The notes beneath the pieces are model-generated. The model ran no database searches. It saw only the letters and a list, made by a program, of their open reading frames with translations, and had not been told where the DNA came from. Of a stretch of 64,000 bases of DNA, positions 35,978-44,167 are shown one piece after another. Made by a program: the position numbers and the translations under genes. The DNA comes from Halobacteriales archaeon QS_4_62_28 (GTDB lineage Archaea; Halobacteriota; Halobacteria; Halobacteriales; Haloarculaceae). The DNA is taken from NCBI GenBank assembly GCA_003021685.1, contig PXRO01000050.1, forward strand, positions 1 through 64,000. The letters are read 5' to 3'. Position 1 is the first letter of the stretch, and the number at the start of each line of letters is the position of its first letter.

Positions 35978-36016
35978 ATTTATATATCTTTTCTCACGCT
36001 CTTGGGTTTTCCTATG

Positions 36017-36100
36017 CCGGTGGACGTACCGTTTGATACGTCTCGGCCGTCACGGACTTCCGTCCGACAGTATGAGTGTATCACTGCGTACGTCCACCGG
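36017..36100. repeat. Family C palindromic element containing half of a B element
   Basis: The outer arms CCGGTGGACGTA (36017-36028) and TACGTCCACCGG (36089-36100) pair over 12 bp. Inside, 36047-36073 equals one end of family B in reverse (ACGGACTTCCGTCCGACAG followed by TAT). A diverged copy of one C end lies at 38411-38438, on the other side of the photolyase gene. It is non-coding. Confidence 0.65.
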
Positions 36101-36405
36101 TATATTTCCCCAGTGGGAGAGACGATGCGGTGACGCTGTCGAGGTGTCTCTCATCAGCGGTGAGCAGTTACAACAAATAGTATGACAGCCTCGGTACTTG
36201 AAAGCGGGTCAAATCCGGAAGTCGATTCTGTGTCTTCGTGTCATCTTGAGCCATTTTCTTGCGTGGTTGCCGTCGGTCACAGGAACGATTTGTATCAGGT
36301 TCCTGTTCTCTATTCTGCACCAGGTGGTTCGTTCTCCGAAGTCTTGCCCCGCGTGGTACAATATGTCTTCCGACACACCGACAACGCTTATGATAATACA
36401 GACGT
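36101..36405. other. Non-coding region before the antitoxin gene
   Basis: 305 bp. A degenerate A-type end (GCAGTTACAACAAATAG) sits near 36164-36180. No convincing gene was found. A CTTATGATA box at about 36388-36396 lies at leaderless distance from the ATG at 36406. Confidence 0.45.
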
Positions 36406-36702
36406 ATGTCCGACGCTGACGCAGGGGCCAACGACGACCCCAACATGACCACCATCACGCTCAAGATTCCGCAGGCGTTCCTTGACGACCTCGATGCGAC
36501 CTGGCGGGCCGAAGACTTTCCATCCCGTTGCGAGTTTATCCGGTGGGCGCTTCGAGACGCCGTGAAACACCCCGCGTTCTCACGGAAGGGCTGGAAGGAC
36601 ATCGCCGTCAGCGAACACCAGTTGGCGACCGGTGAGGGACGAACCTACAGGAGCGACGAGATTCGAGCGCGTCTGAACGAGGACACGGATGCCGGCGAGT
36701 GA
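36406..36702 (+). CDS. Ribbon-helix-helix antitoxin-like protein
   Basis: 98 residues. TTITLKIPQAFLDDLDATWR then SRCEFIRWALRDAVKHPAF is a clear CopG/Arc-type RHH fold, followed by a C-terminal arm (FSRKGWKDIAVSEHQLA, RTYRSDEIRARLNED) of the type that wraps a RelE-like toxin. The next frame, overlapping its end, begins like such a toxin but is truncated. It is therefore a probable type II antitoxin now without its partner. It may survive as a repressor or as protection against related toxins. Confidence 0.75.
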   Translation: MSDADAGANDDPNMTTITLKIPQAFLDDLDATWRAEDFPSRCEFIRWALRDAVKHPAFSRKGWKDIAVSEHQLATGEGRTYRSDEIRARLNEDTDAGE

Positions 36703-36787
36703 CGAGGAATGGGACTGGAAGTTAACTGACCCCGCAGAACGTGAATACGAAACAGTCGTCGCACTCCCAATACTCAACTCGCCCTAA
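36689..36787 (+). pseudogene. Truncated RelE/ParE-type toxin
   Basis: 32 codons starting at ATG 36689, overlapping the antitoxin by 14 bp. EEWDWKLTDPAEREYETV matches the start of haloarchaeal RelE-type toxins (W-x-L-T-x-x-A-E-x-x-x-E-x-L). The frame then ends in an unrelated short tail and a TAA, so about two thirds of a normal 85-90-residue toxin, including the catalytic core, is missing. The IS200/IS605-type end hairpin at 36862 lies 75 bp further on and may mark the event that removed it. Confidence 0.6.
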
Positions 36788-36861
36788 AGTCTGGAACGGT
36801 GACGCCGAGTAGCGGATTTACCGCCCACCCGGACGGGTTCGAGGCCGAGTTCATGAACAAG

Positions 36862-36910
36862 CCCCACCCTCCACGAGCGAACCCGTCAGAGTGAGCGAAG
36901 TAGGGTGGGG
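36862..36910 (+). mobile_element. Solo IS200/IS605-type right-end hairpin
   Basis: CCCCACCCT (36862-36870) and AGGGTGGGG (36902-36910) bracket a G+C-rich segment that is nearly identical (2 mismatches in about 53 bp) to 13697-13749. The preceding bases include an in-frame stretch (HPDGFEAEFMN) that may be TnpB debris. No transposase remains. It lies between the broken toxin gene and photolyase. Confidence 0.5.
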
Positions 36911-36996
36911 TAGTTGACCTACTGATCCCTTCTGACAGTCGCCGATACCAACTGTGTAGGCCCGCCTTTGACGTGGGATCCTGCCTTGATGTTGGT

Positions 36997-38406
36997 ATGC
37001 GAATTCACTGGCATCGCCGCGATCTGCGAGCAGCAGACAACGCCGGCCTGGCGGCGGCGACGGACGGCGGCCCGGTCGTTCCCGTCTTCGTGTTCGACAA
37101 CGAGGTGCTCGCCCATGCGGGACCGCCGCGTGTCGCCTTCATGCTCGATGCGCTCGCCTCACTCCGGGAGTGGTATCGCGAGCGAGGGAGTGACCTCGTC
37201 GTCGCCCACGGAGACCCTATCGAGGAACTACCACGCCTCGCTCGGGAGTACGACGCCAAGGCCGTCACCTGGGGCGAGGAGTACTCGGGGCTGGCGAGTG
37301 AGCGCGACGCCGCCGTCCGACAGGCACTCGACGATGTCGGGGTCGCGCGCGAAGTGGTCACCGACGCCGTGTTGCACCGCCCCGGTGAAATTACGACCAA
37401 TGCCGGCGATCCGTACTCGGTGTTTACCTACTTCGGCCGCAAGTGGCAGGACCGGGAGAAAGAATCGCCCTACGACGCCCCAGCGGAGACGGACCTGGCA
37501 GACATCCGGGGCGATCCGTTGCCGTCGATCAGTGAGCTGGGTTTCGCAGAACCCGAGGCTGACGTTCCGCCGGCAGGGACGCAGGTTGCACGAGACCTGC
37601 TCGAACAGTTCTGTGCGGACGAGATTTACCAGTACGAGCAGCGTCGTGACTACCCCGACGACGACTGCACGTCACGGCTGTCGGCCCATCTCAAGTTCGG
37701 TACTATCGGTATTCGGGAGGTGTACGAGCGAACCGCAGCGGCGGCAGAGGACGCGAGCGGCGACCGACTCGACGCCGTCGAGGAGTTTCAGTCCCAGCTG
37801 GCCTGGCGAGAGTTCTACACACAGGTGCTCTTTGCCAATCGCAACGTCGTCACGCAGAACTACAAGAGCTACGAGAACCCCATTCAGTGGCGCACGGACC
37901 CGGAGAAGCTACAGGCGTGGAAGGACGGCGAGACGGGCTATCCAATCGTCGACGCCGGCATGCGCCAGTTGCGCGAGGAAGCGTTCATGCACAACCGCGT
38001 GCGTATGATCGTCGCGTCGTTTCTCACCAAGGACCTGCTGATCGACTGGCGGGAAGGATACGACTGGTTCAGGGAGAAACTGGTCGATCACGACACGGCA
38101 AACGACAACGGGGGCTGGCAGTGGGCCGCCTCGACTGGCACCGACGCACAGCCCTATTTCCGGATTTTCAATCCGATGACCCAGGGCGAGCGCTACGACC
38201 CCGATGCAGCGTACATTACAGAGTTCGTCCCGGAGCTGCACGGCGTCGACCCGGACCTGATCCACGAGTGGCCCGACCTCTCACTGACCCAGCGGCGCAA
38301 CGCCGCGCCGGAGTATCCCGATCCAATCGTTGACCACAGTGAACGCAGGGAACAGGCCATCGAGATGTTCGAAGCGGCACGGGGGGAGAACGACAGCGCT
38401 GGCTGA
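36997..38406 (+). CDS. phr: Deoxyribodipyrimidine photolyase
   Basis: 469 residues from the ATG at 36997 (MRIHWHRRDLRAADNAGL). The frame to 36973 is not family-like. An N-terminal antenna-chromophore domain is followed by the C-terminal FAD domain with SRLSAHLKFGTIGIREVY, WREFYTQVLF and the signature region RMIVASFLTKDLLIDWREGY...NGGWQWAASTGTDAQPYF. It is a class I CPD photolyase, which repairs UV dimers with blue light. Superoxide dismutase follows 123 bp downstream, the same order known in Halobacterium. Confidence 0.95.
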   Translation: MRIHWHRRDLRAADNAGLAAATDGGPVVPVFVFDNEVLAHAGPPRVAFMLDALASLREWYRERGSDLVVAHGDPIEELPRLAREYDAKAVTWGEEYSGLASERDAAVRQALDDVGVAREVVTDAVLHRPGEITTNAGDPYSVFTYFGRKWQDREKESPYDAPAETDLADIRGDPLPSISELGFAEPEADVPPAGTQVARDLLEQFCADEIYQYEQRRDYPDDDCTSRLSAHLKFGTIGIREVYERTAAAAEDASGDRLDAVEEFQSQLAWREFYTQVLFANRNVVTQNYKSYENPIQWRTDPEKLQAWKDGETGYPIVDAGMRQLREEAFMHNRVRMIVASFLTKDLLIDWREGYDWFREKLVDHDTANDNGGWQWAASTGTDAQPYFRIFNPMTQGERYDPDAAYITEFVPELHGVDPDLIHEWPDLSLTQRRNAAPEYPDPIVDHSERREQAIEMFEAARGENDSAG

Positions 38407-38410
38407 TACA

Positions 38411-38438
38411 CCGGTGGACGCATGCGGTGATACATTCA
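38411..38438. repeat. Partial family C end
   Basis: CCGGTGGACG and the next 18 bases match the reverse complement of 36073-36100 at about 24 of 28 positions. Only one end is present. It lies just after the photolyase stop, so photolyase sits between a full C element and this partial copy. Confidence 0.5.
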
Positions 38439-38529
38439 GCCCGGGAACCGTGTCGTGTGGTGTGATAGCATACGGCTCCTAAACGTTTAACAGTCGCCCG
38501 CCCCACCCTCAGGATGGAGGAGGTTTCCC

Positions 38530-39141
38530 ATGTCCGAACATTCAAATCCTGAACTGCCGCCACTTCCATACGACTACGACGCACTGGAGCCACACATCTC
38601 CGATCAGGTGCTGACCTGGCACCACGACACCCACCATCAGGGCTATGTCAACGGTCTCGAAGCCGCCGAGGAGACGCTCGCCGAGAACCGCGAGTCGGGC
38701 GACCACGGTTCGACCGCCGGTGCACTCGGCAACGTGACCCACAACGGCTGTGGACATTATCTCCACACGCTGTTCTGGGACAACATGAGTCCCGACGGCG
38801 GCGGCGAGCCAGCGGGCGAACTCGCTGACCGCATCGAAGAAGACTTCGGGTCCTACGAGGGCTGGAAAGCCGAGTTCGAAGCAGCAGCCTCGGCCGCCAG
38901 TGGCTGGGCCTTGCTCGTGTACGACCCAGTTGCGAAACAGCTTCGCAACGTCGCGGTCGACAAGCACGACCAGGGCGCACTCTGGGGCTCACACCCGGTA
39001 CTGGCCCTCGACGTCTGGGAGCACTCCTACTACTACGACTACGGCCCGGATCGGGGCAGTTTCGTCGACGCCTTCTTCGAGGTCGTCGACTGGAGCGAAG
39101 TCGCGGATCAGTACCAGATCGCAGTCGGTCACTTCGAGTAA
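38530..39141 (+). CDS. sod: Manganese superoxide dismutase
   Basis: 203 residues. The metal-binding signature DVWEHSYY is present, with His ligands in LTWHHDTHHQGYV and GHYLHTLFWDN. The Mn/Fe SOD fold is complete. It removes superoxide in the cytoplasm. A strong GGAGGAGG lies 6-13 nt before the ATG, unusual in a window dominated by leaderless genes, and fixes the start. A GTTTAAC box about 45 nt upstream gives it its own promoter besides read-through from photolyase. Confidence 0.97.
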   Translation: MSEHSNPELPPLPYDYDALEPHISDQVLTWHHDTHHQGYVNGLEAAEETLAENRESGDHGSTAGALGNVTHNGCGHYLHTLFWDNMSPDGGGEPAGELADRIEEDFGSYEGWKAEFEAAASAASGWALLVYDPVAKQLRNVAVDKHDQGALWGSHPVLALDVWEHSYYYDYGPDRGSFVDAFFEVVDWSEVADQYQIAVGHFE

Positions 39142-39256
39142 GGCTCCCGAGCTTCGCACGTTTTTTCGGACTGAGCGGTCGACAGGAGCCGCTAGTGCGG
39201 CCTCGTCACTGGATCGATTCCGGGGGATTTAGGCCCGCGCTCGGAAACGCGATAGT

Positions 39257-39520
39257 ATGACACGACCGAAAGCGGAGTTCGACGACTTGCGCCAGTTAGA
39301 GTTTCGCGAACCCAGAGCAGTACTCGACGACGACACGATGTACACCATCTACGAAATCGGCAGGCTGTTGCAGGGGCTCGATGCCGACGCCGAACTGGAT
39401 GTCGAGACCGAGAACGTCCTGCTAGACTGGGCGATTCCGTGGCTGATGAAACACAGCGGCGAGTTCGTGTTCGCCGAACCGAGTTCCGACGAGGAACCGG
39501 GCTTTTACGGTCTCGCGTAA
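39257..39520 (+). CDS. Small conserved haloarchaeal protein (DUF5827-like)
   Basis: 87 acidic residues. The central MYTIYEIGRLLQGLDADAEL and DWAIPWLMKH segments match a small haloarchaeal family I know as DUF5827, with no known activity. It ends 2 bp before the P-loop ATPase gene, so the two are one transcription unit and likely functional partners. Confidence 0.65.
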   Translation: MTRPKAEFDDLRQLEFREPRAVLDDDTMYTIYEIGRLLQGLDADAELDVETENVLLDWAIPWLMKHSGEFVFAEPSSDEEPGFYGLA

Positions 39521-39522
39521 CG

Positions 39523-40332
39523 ATGCAACTGCTCGTCGCTGGCGGCGACCGCGTCGACGCGGGGAAGACGACGTTTTCGACGGGCCTCATCGAGTATATC
39601 GACGCGACTGGGTACAAGCCCCGGGCCGGCAACAACTACTGGCACGATCACGACGACGTTCGGCGGGCGGTCGACGCCAGCAGACTCTACGGGAACGACG
39701 CACACCGACTCGTCCGAGCCAGTTCCATCGCCGGCCCACCCGAACGAATCAATCCGGTCCACAGGCTCTGGCAACCAGTCCCGGGGACTGGAACGGGACT
39801 CCTGAACCAGACTGACCGCGCGTTCCTCGTCGACCGGGTCGGCGAGGAGTTCGTCGTCAACGGGACCCGTTCGCTCCCGGACCCGGTCCGTAAGGGGCTC
39901 CCGCTGTCAGATGCGACCACTGTCACGTCACTATCGAAGCTGAACGACGTGATGCAGCAGCGACATCTGCCGGCGCTGCAGGCACTCGCCGGGGAACTCG
40001 CAGACGCCAACCGGACCGTCGTGGAGTCCTACGGAGACATCGCACGCCCGCTCCAGTCGTTCGAGCCGGACGCCGTCGCCGTCGTCGAACCTGGCCGCGC
40101 CCGCATCTACGACGGCGGCAGGTACACCCGGGCCTGTACAGTCGTGAGCGGTGGTCCCGGTGTTGGTCAACTCGAAGAGCGCGTCGGATCAGTCGTCGAC
40201 ATGATCGACGAACGGGCGACGGTCGCCCTGCCGGCACTGGACGGCCAGGCACAGTCAGACCCGGCAACCATCGCTGGCGCGTACGAACCCGCATACGACG
40301 CGCTCCTGTCGACGGCACCGGACGACAACTGA
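39523..40332 (+). CDS. Predicted P-loop ATPase
   Basis: 269 residues from the ATG at 39523, 2 bp after the preceding stop. The frame open to 39439 lies inside the neighbour and is spurious. The N-terminal P-loop LVAGGDRVDAGKTTFSTGL is of the SIMIBI type (G-x4-D-A-G-K-T-T), as in dethiobiotin-synthetase/CobQ-like ATPases. Downstream parts (NRTVVESYGDIARPL, VVEPGRARIYDG) are conserved in haloarchaea only, as far as I know. Role unknown. Coupling to the DUF5827-like gene is the best clue. Confidence 0.7.
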   Translation: MQLLVAGGDRVDAGKTTFSTGLIEYIDATGYKPRAGNNYWHDHDDVRRAVDASRLYGNDAHRLVRASSIAGPPERINPVHRLWQPVPGTGTGLLNQTDRAFLVDRVGEEFVVNGTRSLPDPVRKGLPLSDATTVTSLSKLNDVMQQRHLPALQALAGELADANRTVVESYGDIARPLQSFEPDAVAVVEPGRARIYDGGRYTRACTVVSGGPGVGQLEERVGSVVDMIDERATVALPALDGQAQSDPATIAGAYEPAYDALLSTAPDDN

Positions 40333-40350
40333 CCAGTCCAGCGCGTCCCG

Positions 40351-40926
40351 CTAGAATCGCGCGGCTTGCCGGGCCAACTCGATGTTCTGGTAGGCCCGGT
40401 CGGTGACGCTCGGCCCGTGGCCCGTGTGCAGTGCTGCGAGGTCCTCGTCGACGACAGACAGCACCCGGTCGATGCTCTCGACGAGTTGGGCTCGATTGCC
40501 TTCGTCGAGGTCAGTCCTGCCGAAACTCCCGTTGGCGAAAACGAGATCACCGGCGAACAGTACCGCTGCCTCGTCGGCGTACAGGCAGACGTGGTCGTCC
40601 TTGTGTCCGGGTGTGTGAAGCACGGCGTAGTCGTGGTCTCCGATCCGAAGGGTCTCCGCGTCGTCGAGTCCGCGGTCGACGCCATCGAACGTCCCATCGT
40701 CGCCGACGACTGGTGCATCGAAGGCCTCTCGGACGGCAGGGAGGGTCCCGACGTGGTCCGGGTGCGTGTGAGTCAGAACGACGAGGTCCAGCGTGTCGAC
40801 GTGGTCCCGAATCGCCGAAACTACGTCGAAGTCGTTACCTACGTCGACAAGGGCAGTGGTCTCACCCTCGACGAGGAACACGTTACTCGTGAAGGTGCCA
40901 TCGCCAGGAGCGAGGTTGCGGATCAT
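40351..40926 (-). CDS. Metallo-beta-lactamase-fold hydrolase
   Basis: 191 residues from the ATG at 40926 (MIRNLAPGDGTFTSNVFLVE). A start at 40947 is also possible. The metal motif is LTHTHPDHVGTLP, with the later ligand His in LHTPGHKDDHVCLY, the bridging Asp in LFAGDLVF and the last His in LHTGHGPSV. It is compact, of glyoxalase-II-like size. Substrate unknown. It is convergent with the ATPase gene. Confidence 0.85.
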   Translation of the reverse strand: MIRNLAPGDGTFTSNVFLVEGETTALVDVGNDFDVVSAIRDHVDTLDLVVLTHTHPDHVGTLPAVREAFDAPVVGDDGTFDGVDRGLDDAETLRIGDHDYAVLHTPGHKDDHVCLYADEAAVLFAGDLVFANGSFGRTDLDEGNRAQLVESIDRVLSVVDEDLAALHTGHGPSVTDRAYQNIELARQAARF

Positions 40927-41151
40927 ATCGCACTCTTCCGGAGCCACGGGTTTGTGTGTGCTGGTTCCCGAGCACCCGATCCGAAATATAGTAGCATTTG
41001 CAACCGATTGCTCATCCGATTGTACGCAATCGCGCGATCAGGTAGGACTGACTTACCCACTCGTAGTGTCGCGGTCGCGGAACGGGTCCGGAAATCACAG
41101 TGGACCCACAGGGCTATGTATGATGAAAAATAAAGAATCGGTAGAGAATAG

Positions 41152-41736
41152 ATGTCAGAATCGGACCGACCCGTCGTGCTCATCGTCGAGGACGAACCGG
41201 ATGTCGCCGAAACCTACAAGCTGTGGCTCCGGAACGACTACGAGGTTCGGATGGCCAACGATGGCAACGAGGGTCTCGAACTCCTCGATGCGACCATCGA
41301 TGTCGTGTTGCTCGACCGTATGATGCCGGGCCTCTCCGGCGACGAAATGCTCGACCGTATCCGCAATCGCGACCTAGGGTGCCGCGTTTCGATGGTGACC
41401 GCGGTCGAACCGGACTTCGACATTCTCGAAATGGGCTTCGATGCGTATCTCTCAAAGCCGATCAGGAGCGAGCAACTCCACGAGACGGTCGAAAACCTTC
41501 TGGAACGATCAGAGTACGACTCAGTGCTACAAGAGTACTATTCACTGGTCGAAAAACAAGCCACACTGGAGGCGAGCAAGAGTAACGCCGAACTCGAAGA
41601 AAGCGACGAATACGACGAACTTAAGAGTGAGATTGATGAACTACAGGACGAGTTATCAGAATCACTCGGTGGTATCGGCGACGACGCCGACTTTATCGCA
41701 ACACTGCGTGGCCTGAGCAATGGTGAAGAGGAATAA
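41152..41736 (+). CDS. HalX-domain response regulator
   Basis: 194 residues. The receiver domain (VVLIVEDEPDVAETYKLWL) has phospho-acceptor Asp55 (VVLLDRMMPG) and the conserved Lys in LSKPI. The C-terminal helical HalX domain (about 125-190, LQEYYSLVEKQATLEASKS...) is specific to haloarchaea. It has no DNA-binding domain. The next gene begins 13 bp downstream and encodes a RAD55-like protein that often accompanies it, suggesting a shared signalling module. The cognate histidine kinase is not adjacent. Confidence 0.92.
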   Translation: MSESDRPVVLIVEDEPDVAETYKLWLRNDYEVRMANDGNEGLELLDATIDVVLLDRMMPGLSGDEMLDRIRNRDLGCRVSMVTAVEPDFDILEMGFDAYLSKPIRSEQLHETVENLLERSEYDSVLQEYYSLVEKQATLEASKSNAELEESDEYDELKSEIDELQDELSESLGGIGDDADFIATLRGLSNGEEE

Positions 41737-41749
41737 AGCTTCAAAGAAT

Positions 41750-42406
41750 ATGTACGACCTGTCAACCGCACTCGAATTCGATGCGTTATCCTCCGTTCGT
41801 CCAGGGACGAGTCTGCTCGTCGCGGGCCCCGCGATGAGTGGCAAGGAGGCACTCGCTCTCGACGTGCTCAAGGAAGGCGCACGCGACGGCGAGGGTGCTG
41901 TCGTGGTGACGACGAACGATCAGGCGTCCGCTGTCGTGGACGAGTTCAGGACCGACGTACCGGACCTCGACGATTCGCAGCTCGGCGTCGTCGATTGCCG
42001 GGGAGACTCCGGTGGGAGCGATGTAGACAGGAGCGGCGCGTACGTTCATCACGTAAGTTCGCCCGGTGACCTGACGGGAATCGGTATCGGGATTACGAAA
42101 GCACTCGAAGGTCTCCACAAGAGTGGTCGCGATGATGGTCGGCTTGCGCTGGTCTCCCTCTCGACGATGCTGACGTATACGGACAAAAAGACCGTTTTCA
42201 AGCTCTGTCATATCCTCTCGTCGCGTCTCGATTCTGCGGGCTACGTGGGCGTGTTCACCATCGATTCCGGTGCGCACGACGACCAGACCCTTCAGGTCAT
42301 CAAGCAGGCCTTCGACGGCCTCGTCGAGTTCCGCGAGCAGAATGGCGCCCGCCAGGCCCGCATGATGGGCCTGTCGAGCCAGGCGAGCGACTGGAAAGAA
42401 GTGTAG
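41750..42406 (+). CDS. RAD55/KaiC-like P-loop protein (HTR-like)
   Basis: 218 residues from the ATG at 41750. An upstream ATG at 41720 would overlap the HalX gene. The RecA-fold begins with a degenerate P-loop, AGPAMSGKEALALDVL, then VVVTTNDQASAVVDEF and a Walker-B-like LALVSLSTMLTYT. This matches the haloarchaeal 'HTR-like' RecA-superfamily proteins found beside HalX regulators. It probably acts as a nucleotide-dependent signalling partner. The usual Walker B acid is not obvious. Confidence 0.8.
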   Translation: MYDLSTALEFDALSSVRPGTSLLVAGPAMSGKEALALDVLKEGARDGEGAVVVTTNDQASAVVDEFRTDVPDLDDSQLGVVDCRGDSGGSDVDRSGAYVHHVSSPGDLTGIGIGITKALEGLHKSGRDDGRLALVSLSTMLTYTDKKTVFKLCHILSSRLDSAGYVGVFTIDSGAHDDQTLQVIKQAFDGLVEFREQNGARQARMMGLSSQASDWKEV

Positions 42407-42706
42407 CCGGGTCGGGTCACGCTCTTCTCGCGCCGATAGCTGGGATGTTGCTGCTATCGAACAGTGCTGTCGGTGTGTCGCCGGCTATCGGACAGCCCCG
42501 ACACCCGTCTCCACCGGCCACGATTGGTCGCTGGGGCAGTTATCGTGCGAATTATATACGGATAGAATGTCATTACTGAAACGAAGCAATGACAGCGACC
42601 GTGTTCGGGTCGTCGTCCTGGAGTCATCCCGAATCGGGACCTTCGACGCACTGGCAGTCCGCGACTGTAAGCGGGTCTCGGCGACCGAAGCAGATGGAGG
42701 AAAGCG
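42407..42706 (+). promoter_or_regulatory. Upstream region of the livHMGF-type operon
   Basis: 300 bp. AATTATATA at about 42549-42557 is the best TATA box, predicting a leader of about 130 nt. A 61-codon frame at 42567-42752 follows but overlaps the permease start and lacks any family, so I do not call it a gene. GGAGG at 42695-42699 is the ribosome site for the permease. Confidence 0.5.
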
Positions 42707-44164
42707 ATGGTTAGCACCGGGCTGGAAAACGCGATTCTCAACGGCCTCGTGACGGGAAGCTTCGTCGCGCTCGGCGCGATTGGTCTCTCGCTGGTCTACA
42801 ACATCGCCGACGTCCCGAACTTCGCACACGGCGAGTTGCTGATGATCGGAGCGTATGTCGCACTGCTCGTCAACGTCCCCGGCGACGTGCCACTGTTGAC
42901 GACGCTCGCGTCGAATTCCGATCCAGTGACTGGTGGTGTCATGGCCGTCCTCTTCGTCCTGACGGCGGGTGGCAGTCTCGGGACAGTGATGCTTCTAGAT
43001 GGGAGAGCAGCGCTCGAAGGGGGCTGGTGGCCAGTCGATCCACCGACACCGGTGATCGCTGTCGCGGCGCACGCACTCGGCGCTGTCGTTCTCGGCCTGA
43101 TCGTTGCAGTCGCCGCACCATCGATCTGGGCTGGCCTTCTCCTCGCCGGCGTCGTTCTCGCTTTCGTCGGACCGCTGTTCGACAGATACGTGTTCAGCAA
43201 ATTCCGTGAGGAGGGGGCCGCGCTGGCGACGATACTGATGGCGACCATGGGACTGGCCTTCGTTCTCCGGTTCTCGATGCAGGCATTCTTCAGCGGATCT
43301 GTTCGTCGATACGATGTCAGCGAAACGATCACTGTCGGTGGCGACACGTTCGACGTGTCGCGTGCGAAGTTCGTCGATTTCTACGTCACCGACGGCGGCA
43401 CTGTCGTCGAACTGATCGACACGGCATCCTCGCCCGACGCGACCCGCTTTCTCGCCGGGCACTCGTGGCCGGTGCTGGCGCTCGTCGTGGTGGTGACGCT
43501 TGCCGTCGGGTACGGGGCCTACCGATGGCGAAGGAGCGACATCGGCACAGACGAGGCGGCCCAGACGATTGGACCGCGACTGGTCGGCACGGCCGCTGGT
43601 GCAGTCACCTTTCTCACGCTGTTCGCCCTGCTGTCGACCGGGGTGGCGCGCCCGGATCCAGCCGGAGCGATGTACGCCACGCGAGTTCGTACGTCGGTCC
43701 TCCGCCTGTCAGTCCTCGTCCTGGCAGTGGTGCTGATATTCGCATTACATGTCCTCCTCCAAGAGACGAAACTGGGGACAGCGATGCGAGCCGCGAGTGA
43801 CAACCTCGACCTGGCAAAGGTAACCGGGATCGACACCGACCAGGTGATGATGACCACGTGGATCATCGCCGGCGGGTTCGCGGCCATCGCCGGGGTCATT
43901 ATCGGACTGCTCTTCCACCAGATCGTCCCGAGCATGGGGTTCTATCGACTCCTGCCGATCTTCGCAGCGGTCATTCTCGGCGGCCTGGCGTCGGTGTACG
44001 GCGCTATCGTCGGGGCGTTTGCAGTCGGCATCGCGATGGAAGTGGGTTTCTACAGCCTCAACCTCGCGTGGCGGGTCAGTGGGACCCACCGCGTCTCGCT
44101 GGCGTTCGTCCTGCTACTGGTCGTTCTACTCGTCAAACCAGACGGAATCGTCGGGAGGGGGTAA
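42707..44164 (+). CDS. livH: LivH-type ABC transporter permease
   Basis: 485 residues, well above the usual ~300. The N-terminal GSFVALGAIGLSLVYNIADVPNFAHGEL and C-terminal ILGGLASVYGAIVGAFAVGIAME are typical LivH segments. The excess lies in two hydrophilic/hydrophobic insertions (about 65-150 and 200-330), giving extra TM helices. It is a membrane permease for branched-chain amino acids, urea or related compounds. First gene of a four-gene operon, with spacing of 3 bp or overlaps. A GGAGG precedes the ATG. Confidence 0.9.
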   Translation: MVSTGLENAILNGLVTGSFVALGAIGLSLVYNIADVPNFAHGELLMIGAYVALLVNVPGDVPLLTTLASNSDPVTGGVMAVLFVLTAGGSLGTVMLLDGRAALEGGWWPVDPPTPVIAVAAHALGAVVLGLIVAVAAPSIWAGLLLAGVVLAFVGPLFDRYVFSKFREEGAALATILMATMGLAFVLRFSMQAFFSGSVRRYDVSETITVGGDTFDVSRAKFVDFYVTDGGTVVELIDTASSPDATRFLAGHSWPVLALVVVVTLAVGYGAYRWRRSDIGTDEAAQTIGPRLVGTAAGAVTFLTLFALLSTGVARPDPAGAMYATRVRTSVLRLSVLVLAVVLIFALHVLLQETKLGTAMRAASDNLDLAKVTGIDTDQVMMTTWIIAGGFAAIAGVIIGLLFHQIVPSMGFYRLLPIFAAVILGGLASVYGAIVGAFAVGIAMEVGFYSLNLAWRVSGTHRVSLAFVLLLVVLLVKPDGIVGRG

Positions 44165-44167
44165 TCG

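Noticed and set aside
36182-36448. Overlapping frames before the antitoxin gene as a transposase fragment
   Set aside because: Hydrophobic stretches look vaguely transposase-like but no DDE or HUH motif can be identified.
42567-42752. 61-codon frame before livH
   Set aside because: It overlaps the livH start in another frame and has no recognisable domain. The TATA box is too close to its ATG for it to be translated from that promoter.
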